From an uncultured bacterium (GTDB lineage: Bacteria > Spirochaetota > UBA4802 > UB4802), in the NCBI GenBank assembly GCA_937920495.1, contig CALEUQ010000011.1, positions 62,001 to 126,000 on the forward strand: a DNA stretch of 64,000 nt, written 5' to 3'. This document shows positions 45,213 to 55,062 of the stretch, piece by piece (the first letter of the stretch is position 1; every line of letters starts with the position of its first letter). A program made the translations under genes and the position numbers. The notes under the pieces were generated by a model. It was given only the letters and a program-made list of their open reading frames with translations. It was not told where the DNA came from and did no database searches.

Positions 45213-46358
45213 ATGAAAAGAAGAACCTTACAGATTATCCCGGTGTTAATCCTAACAGGTGTAGTAGTCTTTGTGTTTAATAATTTTTCCTGCTCCAATA
45301 GCGGTCCATCAGTATTTGGCAATAACATCAGTTCACCGCTGAAAGGTGATCAGGAAACTGCACGGGCTATTGAGATTCAGGATACTTTTAGAAAGATCTA
45401 TGATCTGTACAAGGACAGAGTGGTATTTATCACCACTGAGCAGGTTGTTGAGTTGCCCCCCAATCCTTTTTTTGATGACCCGTTTTTTAGACAATTTTTT
45501 GGTATGCCTGAGCAGAAGTCTCGAAAGAAAAGGCGAAGTGGCCTTGGCAGTGGGTTTGTCCTTTCCAGTGATGGGTATATATGTACCAACTATCATGTGA
45601 TAGCCAATGTTGATTCGGTAAAAGTCAAAGTAAAAAATAAGGATTATAAAGCAACAGTCGTTGGATATGACCAGCGAACAGATTTAGCATTACTGAAGAT
45701 TAATCCTGATGAAAAATTGGATCCTGTATTTCTGGGTGATTCTGATCAGGTGAAGGTTGGTGACTGGGCTATTGCGATAGGTAACCCCTTTGGTCTTGAC
45801 AGAACATTTACTGTTGGTGTTATCAGTGCAACAAGCCGTAAAGATGTTGATATGATGGGTGGGTCACAGTCGCATATACAGACGGATGCAGCCATTAATC
45901 CGGGTAATTCCGGAGGTCCACTGGTAAACATTAATGGTGAGGTTATAGGAATCAACAGGATGATCTATTCGCAAAGTGGCGGGTATATGGGGATTGGATT
46001 TGCCATTCCAATTAATACTGCTAAGGCAGTGCTTGAACAGCTTAAAAAATATAAGAAGGTCAAAACCGGCTACATAGGTGTACAGATTGTGCCATTGACA
46101 GAAGAGTATGCAAAGGAATTGGGACTCAAAAATACTGAAGGAGCACTGGTTGGTGGTATTATGGAAGACAGCCCTGCAGAAAAAGCAGGTATCCAGCCGG
46201 GAGATGTCATACTCAGTGTTGATGAAAAAACAATAAAATCGTATGAAGATCTGGCAGATATTGTAAGCAAAACGCCAATTGGCAAAACCTTAAAAATTGG
46301 TGTATGGCGTAACAAAGCAAAAATATATCTTTTTGTAACCGTTAAAGAAAGGCCATAA
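45213..46358 (+). CDS. HtrA/DegP-family serine protease
   Basis: The 381-residue protein has an N-terminal hydrophobic leader, possibly lipid-modified at the cysteine of NNFSCSN. A trypsin-like domain follows with histidine in CTNYHVIANVD, aspartate in YDQRTDLALLKI and serine in NPGNSGGPL, and then one PDZ domain (KTGYIGVQIVPL onward, about 287-375). With one PDZ it is closer to DegS/HtrA-type than DegP. It degrades or senses misfolded envelope proteins. AAGGAG precedes the ATG. Confidence 0.93.
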   Translation: MKRRTLQIIPVLILTGVVVFVFNNFSCSNSGPSVFGNNISSPLKGDQETARAIEIQDTFRKIYDLYKDRVVFITTEQVVELPPNPFFDDPFFRQFFGMPEQKSRKKRRSGLGSGFVLSSDGYICTNYHVIANVDSVKVKVKNKDYKATVVGYDQRTDLALLKINPDEKLDPVFLGDSDQVKVGDWAIAIGNPFGLDRTFTVGVISATSRKDVDMMGGSQSHIQTDAAINPGNSGGPLVNINGEVIGINRMIYSQSGGYMGIGFAIPINTAKAVLEQLKKYKKVKTGYIGVQIVPLTEEYAKELGLKNTEGALVGGIMEDSPAEKAGIQPGDVILSVDEKTIKSYEDLADIVSKTPIGKTLKIGVWRNKAKIYLFVTVKERP

Positions 46359-46404
46359 CAGGTACACAATATTACACTAAAAGATATGAGATAGTGCTTA
46401 AATC

Positions 46405-46614
46405 ATGGAAGAAAGATATCGTTTCATACTAATAATAGCAGGGATAATGGCGGTAGTGTATATTCTATTTCGCTATATTATCCCGCTATTATTGAAATTA
46501 TTTGGCATTATTGTTAGCTTTGTTGCCTACACTATTGCAGTGGCGATAGCTATCGCAATAGTGATCCTTATAATTGGCTATATAGCACGTATCTATAGAA
46601 GTCATAATCTGTAA
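46405..46614 (+). CDS. Small two-helix membrane protein
   Basis: The 69-residue protein consists of two or three hydrophobic helices (FILIIAGIMAVVYILF and the isoleucine-rich stretch IAVAIAIAIVILIIGYI) with charged ends. The family is unknown. It lies 46 bp after the HtrA gene on the same strand and may be co-transcribed. Confidence 0.5.
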   Translation: MEERYRFILIIAGIMAVVYILFRYIIPLLLKLFGIIVSFVAYTIAVAIAIAIVILIIGYIARIYRSHNL

Positions 46615-46689
46615 AAATGATTGACGTAAAAAGCTACATATAACATCTATTCGTATTTTTACATAGTTGTAGTAGTGCCTATATAATGG

Positions 46690-46724
46690 AAACTGGATCC
46701 AAGCGATGAAGTAGTATCCAGTTT
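46690..46724. repeat. Inverted repeat between small membrane gene and PBP1A gene
   Basis: AAACTGGAT (46690-46698) and ATCCAGTTT (46716-46724) form a 9-bp stem with a 17-nt loop. No T-run follows, so it is only a weak terminator or a structural element. Confidence 0.4.
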
Positions 46725-46866
46725 GTTGATATGAGATTGTTTTAGTATTGTGTTCATGTAATGATACTACCAATAGAGTGGATTCTTTTTAAAGAATCGT
46801 GATAATGCAGGCAGTGGTGTTGTAATGACTCCAATTGCATAATATATATTTTTTATAGAGGAAGCA

Positions 46867-49275
46867 TTGGCTGTGAAAGAGCAAATAAAAATCTGGATGC
46901 AAAAAGCCAGGGAACTTTTCATTATGTATATCAATGATGTGCGTACATGGTTCTATGGTATTATTGCGGTATCAATCATCGGTGGCCTTTTGTTTGGATA
47001 TATTGTTGCTCAGGTGCAGAATTGCGTGGGGATAGATAACCTGAAACGTTTCCAGCCAAGTGTTCCAACTAAATTGTATGATGTCAACGGCGAACTCATT
47101 GCCGAACTTTTTCAGGAGAAAAGAGATTTAGTGTCGTTTGATGAGCTTCCTAAAACGCTTATAAAGGCATTTGTTGCAACTGAAGATCAGGACTTTTATG
47201 CGCATATTGGTATTAGCCCCATGGCTATGGCACGGGCAATGGTAAAAAATATTATTTCCTTAAAAATTGTACAGGGTGGTTCAACCATTACTCAGCAACT
47301 TGCAAAGCGGATCTTTACTTCCGGGGAAAGAACATTTACACGAAAAGCGCTGGAATTGGTGTTAACACTGCAAATAGAAAAGCGCTTCACCAAAGATGAA
47401 ATTTTAGAGATGTATTTTAATCAGATATATTTAGGACATGGGTGTTATGGCATTGCATCCGCTGCAGAATTATTTTTTAATAAAGAAGTGAGGTTCTTGA
47501 GCTTAGCTGAAGGAAGTGTTCTGGCAGCGTTGCCTTCTGCTCCTGGAAGGTATTCCCCTTTTATGAATACAAGGAATGCATATTATAAAAACTGGGATAT
47601 CCTGAACAGGATGGTTGATTGTGGCTTTTTAACAAAGCAGAAAGCAGAAGCAGTCTATACATCATTCTGGCCACAATATGTCGATGCAATCAAAACAGAG
47701 TTTCCTACAAAAACAGCGTATTCCAGAATAATAGATAACGCTCCTTTTTTTACCGATTATGTGCGTCAGATTCTGATTTCCCGCTATGGCAAGGACGTAG
47801 TGTATAATGAAGGGCTTCAGGTATATACCACGCTGAATCTTAAGCGCCAGCGCGCAGGTGAAAAATATTTAACAGAAGGATTAATGAAACAGAATGAGAT
47901 TTCAGCAAAAGCAAACCAGTATATGTCAGGAGCTGTTGACAGGGGATTGTTCTCAGTATATCAGCAGCTTGGATTACTTTTCAACCTGCCAAGAGTGATA
48001 GTGAAGAGTGATACCGAAACTATATTTAAAAAATTTATGGTAGACAACCTTCTGGATGAAATGGAGCTTGTATCATTGTTATGCAATGCAGATGCAATCC
48101 ATAATGATATAGAAAAATTTCATGTAGTAACCAGCGGCATATCTACTTCATTAAAAGTGGAAGGTGCCTTAATTGCAGTGGAACCAAAGACTGGCTATAT
48201 AACTACGATGATTGGTGGTTCTGAATTTGCAGTCAGCAATCAGTATAACCGAGCAATTCAGGCACGGCGTCAGCCAGGTTCAGCATTTAAGCCTTTTGTG
48301 TATGGAGCTGGCATTGAGTCAAAACTTATAAATGCAGCCATGGCATTGCCGGATGCTCCTATAGTAGATATTGATGCACAGGGAAGTACCTGGAGACCGG
48401 ACAATTATGAAGGCGAATTTTCCGGAATGGTCCATTTGAGAAGGGCTCTGGCAGCATCTATTAATGTTATATCGGTACGTATTTATGATATCATTGGTGC
48501 AGATACCATCATAGATTTTGCTTCAAAGGTATTAAAGGTTTCGCCAACGCGGTTCTATCCAGGGCCTTCACTGGCATTGGGCAGTTCAGAACTTACTCCA
48601 TTTGAGATGGTTACGGGTTATGCAATATACGCTAATCGTGGCCGAGATGTTATACCGTTTGCAATACGGTATATCACTGACAGGGATGGTAATGAGATAG
48701 AAAATATTGAAGAGGAAATCGGCAATATTATTGCAGCAAAAGAAGCAGACGGGTCCATACAAATAATACCTGAAAATGTTAATTATGTCATGACATCGCT
48801 TTTGCAGAGTGTTGCTGAAAGCGGTACACCTACAGAGGCCTTGCGGGTGATAGCAAAATTTGATAAAAAATGTGCCGGGAAAACCGGTACCACTCAAAAC
48901 TGGACGGATGCATGGTTCTGTGGATTTACACCTGATATTGCCGCAGTGGTATGGGTTGGGTATGATAAGCCTTTTATGTCACTGGGCAGGCATCAGGCTG
49001 GTGCAGCCGTGGCAGCGCCAATATGGGGACATTATATGCGAGAGGTATATAATGGTATGCCTGATCCCACATGGCCTTCCATGCCTAAGGATGTCTTTCA
49101 TGGAGCAACCTGTAAGTATTCGGGATGTGCGCCGGGCCCAAATTGTCATGAGCTGATAGGTGATTTGATGATCCCTGGCGGTACTCCGCATTGCGTGTGC
49201 AATGGGGTGCATTACAAGATGAAATCAGTGTTTGAGCGATACATGGAAAAAGAGGGCTTGAAATACGAAGAATAA
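46867..49275 (+). CDS. Penicillin-binding protein 1A family (bifunctional)
   Basis: The 802-residue protein polymerises and cross-links peptidoglycan. A single N-terminal membrane helix (WFYGIIAVSIIGGLLFGYIV) precedes the GT51 domain with EDQDFYAHIGI and GGSTITQQLAKR. The transpeptidase has SAFK in RRQPGSAFKPF, SIN in AASINVISVR and KTGTT in AGKTGTTQNWTDAW. A short C-terminal tail carries five cysteines (CKYSGCAPGPNCHE and CVCN), which is unusual. The start is TTG with GAGG five bases before it; a GTG two codons later is possible. Confidence 0.94.
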   Translation: MAVKEQIKIWMQKARELFIMYINDVRTWFYGIIAVSIIGGLLFGYIVAQVQNCVGIDNLKRFQPSVPTKLYDVNGELIAELFQEKRDLVSFDELPKTLIKAFVATEDQDFYAHIGISPMAMARAMVKNIISLKIVQGGSTITQQLAKRIFTSGERTFTRKALELVLTLQIEKRFTKDEILEMYFNQIYLGHGCYGIASAAELFFNKEVRFLSLAEGSVLAALPSAPGRYSPFMNTRNAYYKNWDILNRMVDCGFLTKQKAEAVYTSFWPQYVDAIKTEFPTKTAYSRIIDNAPFFTDYVRQILISRYGKDVVYNEGLQVYTTLNLKRQRAGEKYLTEGLMKQNEISAKANQYMSGAVDRGLFSVYQQLGLLFNLPRVIVKSDTETIFKKFMVDNLLDEMELVSLLCNADAIHNDIEKFHVVTSGISTSLKVEGALIAVEPKTGYITTMIGGSEFAVSNQYNRAIQARRQPGSAFKPFVYGAGIESKLINAAMALPDAPIVDIDAQGSTWRPDNYEGEFSGMVHLRRALAASINVISVRIYDIIGADTIIDFASKVLKVSPTRFYPGPSLALGSSELTPFEMVTGYAIYANRGRDVIPFAIRYITDRDGNEIENIEEEIGNIIAAKEADGSIQIIPENVNYVMTSLLQSVAESGTPTEALRVIAKFDKKCAGKTGTTQNWTDAWFCGFTPDIAAVVWVGYDKPFMSLGRHQAGAAVAAPIWGHYMREVYNGMPDPTWPSMPKDVFHGATCKYSGCAPGPNCHELIGDLMIPGGTPHCVCNGVHYKMKSVFERYMEKEGLKYEE

Positions 49276-49416
49276 ATTTTCTATAAAGGCAACAATGCTC
49301 CTGCCTATCGCCAAAAAATATAAATATTTTATTCTTGATTTTATTATTTTTATGTGCTAATATTAATAGCTTGTAGGTTATATTATTGCGGGTTAATTCA
49401 CATAAGAGGGTATCCT

Positions 49417-49896
49417 ATGTTTAAAGTAGGTGATAAAATTGTATATCCTTTGCATGGGGTTGGCATTATAGAGGCTATCGAAAAAAAAGTAGTATTAAGT
49501 AAAAGGAATGAATTTTATATCATAACCATTATTAACAGTGGAATGAAGGTAATGATTCCCACTGAGAAAGCTGAATCAATAGGATTGCGTAAGGTTATTG
49601 CCAAAAAGGATGTGACCAGGGTATTGAACCTGCTTAAGAAATCAGATGTTGAAACTGAAGATGACTGGAAGATCAGGTATCAGAATAATGTTGATAAGAT
49701 CAAAAGCGGGTCCATATTTGCAGTAGCTGAAGTTGCCCGGGACCTGTATAAACGGGGAAAGGACAAGGAGCTTTCTATAATGGAACGAAAACTATATGAA
49801 AATGCCTACCAGCTTATGATACACGAGATAGCCCTGGCAAAGGATATTGATGTGGATGAAGCTGGCAATCTGGTATCAGAAGCATTATCCTCATAA
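49417..49896 (+). CDS. CarD/CdnL-family RNA polymerase-binding regulator
   Basis: The 159-residue protein has the CarD N-terminal RNA-polymerase-interacting domain (MFKVGDKIVYPLHGVGIIE) and the helical C-terminal DNA-binding domain (RYQNNVDKIKSGSIFAVAEV, then LSIMERKLYENAYQLMIHEI). It stabilises open promoter complexes, often for rRNA and growth genes. AGAGGG precedes the ATG; the frame is open 21 codons more but the family start is clear. It is followed by the PIN/TRAM membrane gene, a recurring neighbourhood. Confidence 0.93.
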   Translation: MFKVGDKIVYPLHGVGIIEAIEKKVVLSKRNEFYIITIINSGMKVMIPTEKAESIGLRKVIAKKDVTRVLNLLKKSDVETEDDWKIRYQNNVDKIKSGSIFAVAEVARDLYKRGKDKELSIMERKLYENAYQLMIHEIALAKDIDVDEAGNLVSEALSS

Positions 49897-50027
49897 TCTG
49901 CCTGCTGTGATATAACCTTTAAGTATTCTCAAAAATATTTAGTTTTATTGTATTCTATACCTATTATATTATTAATGAAAGTGGTGTAGTATTCTTTTTT
50001 AGAAAAAAATAAAGGAGTTAAGGTACT

Positions 50028-51029
50028 ATGATAGCTATTATACGAATGTTATTCATCATTACGTCGGCACTATTTTCAGGCTTGTTTTTTTTCCAATATT
50101 CACTGCAGGCAGCAATCATTGCTGCAATTATTGCTTCAGTGGCAGCTTTGGTATTTATTATAGCAGTTGAGTATATTTCACATACCATATCTACACGCAT
50201 GGTGATTGCTGCACTGGTTGGTGTGTTCATTGGGCTTATCTTTGCTCACCTTCTGGTAATAGCTTTTGTTTCCATTCCGCTTAATCTAGAGGTTTCAACA
50301 GTTAAACTTATCAGTGCCTTAATATACCATATAGTGGGATATGCTACTGTTTTATTTTTTGTCATTAATTGTGATGATATTGCAATTTTTGATGCGATAG
50401 TTCCTGTGAAACGTGAGGAAAGCCATGATGGGGCTGCGTACAAAATACTTGATACCAGCGTCATTATAGATGGCAGGATCTCGGATATATGCGATACAGG
50501 CTTTATTGAAGGCATTCTGGTCATTCCTAACTTTGTGTTGAATGAATTGCAGATGATAGCGGATTCGGCTGATTCTATCAAGCGTAACCGCGGAAGGAGG
50601 GGTCTTGATATTTTAAATAAAATGCAAAAAGATCAGCGTATCCTTGTGAAGATATCTGATGTGGATTTCCCTGAAGTTAATGAGGTTGATGCAAAATTGG
50701 TAAAATTAGCTAAGTTGATGAATGCTAAAATTATAACCAATGATTTTAATCTTAATAAGGTAGCTGAATTTCACGGAGTGAAAGTGTTGAATATAAATCA
50801 GCTTTCAAATGCACTCAAACCTGTGGTGCTGCCTGGTGAAGAAATGGCGGTTTCCCTTATTAAAGAAGGCAAAGACCCCAATCAGGCTATTGGCTACCTG
50901 GATGATGGAACAATGGTTGTTGTTGAAAATGGAAGGTCGCGGCTTAATTCCAATGTTGATGTCATAGTAACATCAGTTTTACAGACGACAGCAGGGAGAA
51001 TGATATTTGCCAGGATCAAAGAAGACTAA
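50028..51029 (+). CDS. Membrane PIN-TRAM protein (YacL family)
   Basis: The 333-residue protein has four N-terminal membrane helices, then a PIN nuclease-like domain ([21 protein letters not shown] near residue 143, with DRGLRR-type replaced by [11 protein letters not shown]). The acidic residues of the PIN active site are present, and [20 protein letters not shown] is typical. A C-terminal TRAM domain for RNA binding follows. This is the YacL architecture; in Firmicutes and spirochaetes it often lies beside CarD as here. AAGGAG precedes the ATG. Confidence 0.9.
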   Translation: MIAIIRMLFIITSALFSGLFFFQYSLQAAIIAAIIASVAALVFIIAVEYISHTISTRMVIAALVGVFIGLIFAHLLVIAFVSIPLNLEVSTVKLISALIYHIVGYATVLFFVINCDDIAIFDAIVPVKREESHDGAAYKILDTSVIIDGRISDICDTGFIEGILVIPNFVLNELQMIADSADSIKRNRGRRGLDILNKMQKDQRILVKISDVDFPEVNEVDAKLVKLAKLMNAKIITNDFNLNKVAEFHGVKVLNINQLSNALKPVVLPGEEMAVSLIKEGKDPNQAIGYLDDGTMVVVENGRSRLNSNVDVIVTSVLQTTAGRMIFARIKED

Positions 51030-51591
51030 TGCAGCAATAGTTGCGCTGTGTGGAAGTCCGCATACAAATGGCAATACTGCTACTGCGCTACGGTTGCTTT
51101 TTAATGAACTTACGGGCATATCAAAAAAAATATATTTTGCCTATGAACTGGCAGTGCATCCGTGCACAGGATGTGGATTCTGCAGCAGAGAATTTGGGTG
51201 TATTTTTGACGATGGAATGAATGAATTGTATGATGTGCTACAGAATTCCCGTATGCTTATTATTGCGTCGCCATTATATTTTTCACACCTACCTTCACCA
51301 TTAAAATCTATTATTGATCGATGCCAGGTTTTCTGGGAATATTACAACCGTGGAAATACACCGCGGCAGCAGCAGTATGGCTTTGCTTTGCTTGTTGGCG
51401 GAGGTAACTATAGCACAATGTTTATGCCATCTGTGATGACATTACGGCATTTATTTAATTCACTTAACTATCGTTTTGATGAAGAAAAATATGTGCTATT
51501 ACCTGATATAAATAACAAAAAAGATATAAAAAATGACGATATTACTAAAAAGATTGCAACTGCTGCACGCTATATAAAAAAATTGTTATAA
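51007..51591 (+). CDS. NADPH-dependent FMN reductase / flavodoxin-like protein
   Basis: The 194-residue protein has a flavodoxin-fold phosphate loop ([13 protein letters not shown]) and the second motif [19 protein letters not shown]. Between them lies a four-cysteine group ([15 protein letters not shown]) often seen in this iron-sulfur flavoprotein-like family. The start is a TTG with AGGGAG eight bases upstream, overlapping the PIN/TRAM gene by 23 bp. It may reduce quinones, metals or flavins. Confidence 0.85.
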   Translation: MPGSKKTNAAIVALCGSPHTNGNTATALRLLFNELTGISKKIYFAYELAVHPCTGCGFCSREFGCIFDDGMNELYDVLQNSRMLIIASPLYFSHLPSPLKSIIDRCQVFWEYYNRGNTPRQQQYGFALLVGGGNYSTMFMPSVMTLRHLFNSLNYRFDEEKYVLLPDINNKKDIKNDDITKKIATAARYIKKLL

Positions 51592-51604
51592 ACAAGAGGG
51601 AAGT

Positions 51605-52846
51605 ATGAAATTATATGTAACGCTGACTTTTTCTTCCACCAGTGATGATTTGTCTTTGTTTGTGAAGAAGGTTGTTGAGGCGGGATGTTCAATTCGCAGT
51701 ATTAATTATATATCTCAGGAAGGAAGTCATACTACCTATAAAGCTGATCTTATGTATACTGATAGAAAGATATTTAAAGAAAAAGTGTTAAGCTGGGTAT
51801 CCAGAGAAACCACGTTAATTGACTGCAGTGATATCATGTCCAGAGGTATTGAAGGAGGATTGCTGAAAGTACATAGTAAAATACCGTTTGATTCAGCTGG
51901 TGAATTTGAGGGCAAGATTCTTGGCTATATTGAAATTCTAAAAGACGACCTTATAACAGAAGAAACACTCAACTATACAGGTATGTCCAGCAATTGTGGT
52001 ATGATAATTCTGACAGAAGATAATAATGAGATAAAGCCTGAGGAGATATACAATTATATTCTTATAGAAAGGGACTCTCTTCTATTGAGCCATTGCACCA
52101 CAATGAATCCTCAACCTCTTTTAATGCGATACAGAACAAAAGATGATATATTGAAAATACTGGATTCCGTTTCAGGTAATTATGCTTTGATGCGTATTGC
52201 TTTGACTGATACATTGCAGGAAGTGACACTCTTTCAACGTATGGATGAGATAAAAACTGGTGTGATAAGCAGGGAATATGATGAGATGGCGCTCTATTGC
52301 CTTATTAAAGTTATGAATATTTTAAAACGGCATCATGTTTCACTGCCTGATTCAGTGGTAGGTATTGTTGGAATAACTACAACTTCTCTGCGCTTTACTC
52401 GATTATTGTACGGCAGTGGATGCAGCAAGGTGTTAGGGTATGATATAAACGAAGTAAATCTTTATCATTTTGAAAAGGAAAAGGGTATTGCCACAAATAT
52501 TGATAATGTGTTTGAAAATGCGGATGTGGTTGTGTTTATATCTGATTGTTGTTCAAGTAAGGATTTTTATAAGTTAGGTAAGGGACAGATTGTATTGATT
52601 AATCCTAAAATTAATTTTGATGCTCTGGTATTTCAGGAAAGAGGTATAAAAGATTATGAGTTACTCAATACTGAAAACTCTTACCTGTTACTACCTGGCT
52701 TGGCACAAAAAATGTTAAAAGAACAGATGCATTTATTAAACGAAGATGTGTTGATCTCAATAGCTAAAGCATTAAATGGCGCACAAATTGATATTGACAG
52801 TGCTGAAAACATGTACAGCATCACAGAAGAAATACAAAAAGTGTAA
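51605..52846 (+). CDS. ACT-like plus Rossmann-fold protein of unknown activity
   Basis: The 413-residue protein starts with an ACT-like regulatory domain (MKLYVTLTFSSTSDDLSLFVKK pattern, glycine near 27) and ends with an NAD-binding Rossmann domain (about 250-390; SVVGIVGITTTSLRFTRLLY then VLGYDINEVNLY and ADVVVFISDCC). A middle section of about 150 residues is unfamiliar. The Rossmann part resembles the NAD domain of malic enzymes, but their catalytic N-domain is absent. The usual GXGXXG is GITTTS, which is poor for NAD. It is likely a sensor protein more than an enzyme. It follows the FMN reductase by 13 bp. Confidence 0.55.
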   Translation: MKLYVTLTFSSTSDDLSLFVKKVVEAGCSIRSINYISQEGSHTTYKADLMYTDRKIFKEKVLSWVSRETTLIDCSDIMSRGIEGGLLKVHSKIPFDSAGEFEGKILGYIEILKDDLITEETLNYTGMSSNCGMIILTEDNNEIKPEEIYNYILIERDSLLLSHCTTMNPQPLLMRYRTKDDILKILDSVSGNYALMRIALTDTLQEVTLFQRMDEIKTGVISREYDEMALYCLIKVMNILKRHHVSLPDSVVGIVGITTTSLRFTRLLYGSGCSKVLGYDINEVNLYHFEKEKGIATNIDNVFENADVVVFISDCCSSKDFYKLGKGQIVLINPKINFDALVFQERGIKDYELLNTENSYLLLPGLAQKMLKEQMHLLNEDVLISIAKALNGAQIDIDSAENMYSITEEIQKV

Positions 52847-52853
52847 TGTACCA

Positions 52854-53588
52854 TTACGGATACAGTATATACCAGTTTATGTTTTTAAATTTGAAATGCC
52901 TGATAGTGTAATGTCTTTCTGATATATGTATTGATCCTTTTTTTAACTTTTCTTCATCCAGCTTTAATGCTCCTGATTGTTTTATATTAAAAATAACCTC
53001 CCCGTTTGTTTCTGCAATTATTGCATCAGGGGGCAATACCTCATAAAACGTATTCTGATTTATAAGACCAATACAGAATCCTTTATTTCTATCGTTCAAT
53101 TGGATAGGATAACATATACAGAAGCTATAATTGCCCGACATGGGAGGATATTCAAACGGTTTATAAATAGCTATATCATCAAATGAAAGATTTGATATAA
53201 AATAGTGTAATACTGGAGATAGGTGGGATAATCTTTTACCATAAAGGTCTATATGTTTCATGGAATATAGTATTGTATATGAGCTATTGACCACAACGAG
53301 GTCATCATAGAATCGCTCCGTCACATTACCTATCATTTCACTTATGTGTTCATATTCAAGCAGATAATACTTTTGCCCACCATTATCCATATTTATAAGA
53401 TGTGTAAGATTGGCAATAAGTTCATGTTTTTGTATTATTGCAACTGCATTATTCATATCATTAATATATGGAGAAAACAAAGATGATATTAACCGTTCTT
53501 CGGACTTTGTTGTTGTATATGTGCTGCAGGAAAGTAAGCAAAAAATATTTAATATAATTGTAGGTATAGACAGGTTTCTTATCTTCAT
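52854..53588 (-). CDS. Lipoprotein with Cache-like sensor domain
   Basis: The 244-residue precursor has a good lipobox (FCLLSCS) at residues 17-23. An extracytoplasmic domain follows with an N-terminal long helix and strands resembling a single Cache/PDC sensor (DDLVVVNSSYTILYSMKH and GNYSFCICYPIQLNDRNKG). Cache domains are normally part of chemoreceptors or kinases; here it is alone and lipid-anchored. Neither ATG choice has a Shine-Dalgarno site. It is convergent with the ACT/Rossmann gene and faces the repeat-bearing region upstream. Confidence 0.6.
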   Translation of the reverse strand: MKIRNLSIPTIILNIFCLLSCSTYTTTKSEERLISSLFSPYINDMNNAVAIIQKHELIANLTHLINMDNGGQKYYLLEYEHISEMIGNVTERFYDDLVVVNSSYTILYSMKHIDLYGKRLSHLSPVLHYFISNLSFDDIAIYKPFEYPPMSGNYSFCICYPIQLNDRNKGFCIGLINQNTFYEVLPPDAIIAETNGEVIFNIKQSGALKLDEEKLKKGSIHISERHYTIRHFKFKNINWYILYP

Positions 53589-54055
53589 AAATTTGCAATA
53601 CATGTACATTATGGTTTATTTTAATAGAGATCTTATATAATAATCGGTTGATATCTTTCTAATTACAATAACAAAAAAAGCTTACTATTTGTTATCTCTA
53701 TACTACTAATCATTAATTTAAAAAACATGGTAAGCAGACGTTTTATGCCACATTGTTAATTCTTGTAACATTCAAAATTATCAAAATTAATTTGACATTT
53801 TTCATAAAGTTTATTTTGTATTACGCAAATAAATACATAAATGTGATTTTTTTAAAATAAATTACTAATAATTCCTTGAAAATATTTTGTTAATAAAAAG
53901 GTGTACATCCCCGCCGCTTTCGGCGGCGGGGATGTACAATATGTTTGTTATGTTCACAAATTTTATTTAAGGAATAAATCGTGAAAATAAAATAAATATA
54001 ACAATACATAAATAATTTTAAAACAAATATAAAAAAGAGGGAGGGAATTGTTGTC
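53589..54055. other. 467-bp intergenic region with repeat copy B
   Basis: The region separates the divergent lipoprotein and AraC genes. It is very AT-rich outside the GC-rich hairpin of repeat copy B (53864-53983). No other gene or RNA is seen. Confidence 0.5.
53864..53983. repeat. Dispersed 120-bp repeat, copy B, with GC-rich hairpin
   Basis: The copy is about 91% identical to 6580-6699 over its full length, with no indels. Its hairpin has a 14-bp perfect stem (arms GTACATCCCCGCCG/CGGCGGGGATGTAC) and a 7-nt loop. Compared with copy A, one pair has changed from C-G to T-A on both sides, and a G-T pair became G-C. It ends 72 bp before the AraC gene. Confidence 0.87.
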
Positions 54056-55057
54056 ATGGTTAAAGATATTATTATTTTTTACTATCTCCCAATTGGTATT
54101 TTCATCGCTTATTGCTGCTGTGATATAATCGCGATTATTGTATATAGGATAAAGAAAACCAGAATTATTGTACCGGTTTTACTGTATTGTATAGCCCTAA
54201 CGGGTATTTCTGTAATTTATATTTATCCCATCAATATGTATATTTATGGACCACAGTATGTGTGTATATTTTTAATAATTTTTATTGGCATTTACTGTGC
54301 ATTACTGGCAATGGTTCATTTTGAAAGCGGTAGTTCTTTGCGTGATTTCATACACCATGTTTTTGCCAAAAGCCTGGTAGTCTTATTTTTTATGATTCTT
54401 TCAAAAGATATCGATGTGTATCAAAAGATTATAATCCCGGGTTTTGACATGATTCTTTCTTCAAGTATGCTTTTTGTAAAACCAAAAATTTTAGCATGTT
54501 ATTCCATACATTTTCCTCATCGTGGGTCATTAATGTTCATGATATTAACAACCATTTGCTATTGTATGGTCATTATGGATAATTCTGTGGCATTGCATTC
54601 ACTCATTGCTTTTAGCGTGCTTACTGTATGTACTATACGTTTGATTGCAAAAATATTTATTTGTATATGTAATGATTCACTGTATGATTACATAAAAATA
54701 AATGACGAGCAATTATATACAGGAGAGAAATATAATGCATTAATCAAAATAATTAAGGAGCATGTGAAAGAATATTACAATTCACCAATTGATAAATATA
54801 CTATTGCACTTCAATGTGAAATGCATCCTGATTATATTTCTAAGGTCTTCAAAAATGAAGAAGGAATGACTATTAATAAATATATACAGATTGTACGTCT
54901 TGAAAAAGCCAGGCATTTATTATTATATTCTGATAAGAAGATAATTGAGGTTGCTTTTGATGTGGGCTATGAAAATTTAGCCACATTCTACAGGCATTTT
55001 GTAAAACAATATAAAAAATCACCACAACAAATTAGAAAAGAAAAACTTACAAAGTAA
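54056..55057 (+). CDS. Membrane-anchored AraC-family regulator
   Basis: The 333-residue protein has about six or seven N-terminal hydrophobic helices (roughly residues 1-215) and a C-terminal AraC double helix-turn-helix (HPDYISKVFKNEEGMTINKY and IEVAFDVGYENLATFYRHFV then KKSPQQIRK). Such an arrangement couples a membrane signal to transcription. GGAGGG lies ten bases before the ATG. Repeat copy B is in its leader. It converges with the ADP-forming synthetase gene, with 5 bp between stops. Confidence 0.85.
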   Translation: MVKDIIIFYYLPIGIFIAYCCCDIIAIIVYRIKKTRIIVPVLLYCIALTGISVIYIYPINMYIYGPQYVCIFLIIFIGIYCALLAMVHFESGSSLRDFIHHVFAKSLVVLFFMILSKDIDVYQKIIIPGFDMILSSSMLFVKPKILACYSIHFPHRGSLMFMILTTICYCMVIMDNSVALHSLIAFSVLTVCTIRLIAKIFICICNDSLYDYIKINDEQLYTGEKYNALIKIIKEHVKEYYNSPIDKYTIALQCEMHPDYISKVFKNEEGMTINKYIQIVRLEKARHLLLYSDKKIIEVAFDVGYENLATFYRHFVKQYKKSPQQIRKEKLTK

Positions 55058-55062
55058 CCCTG

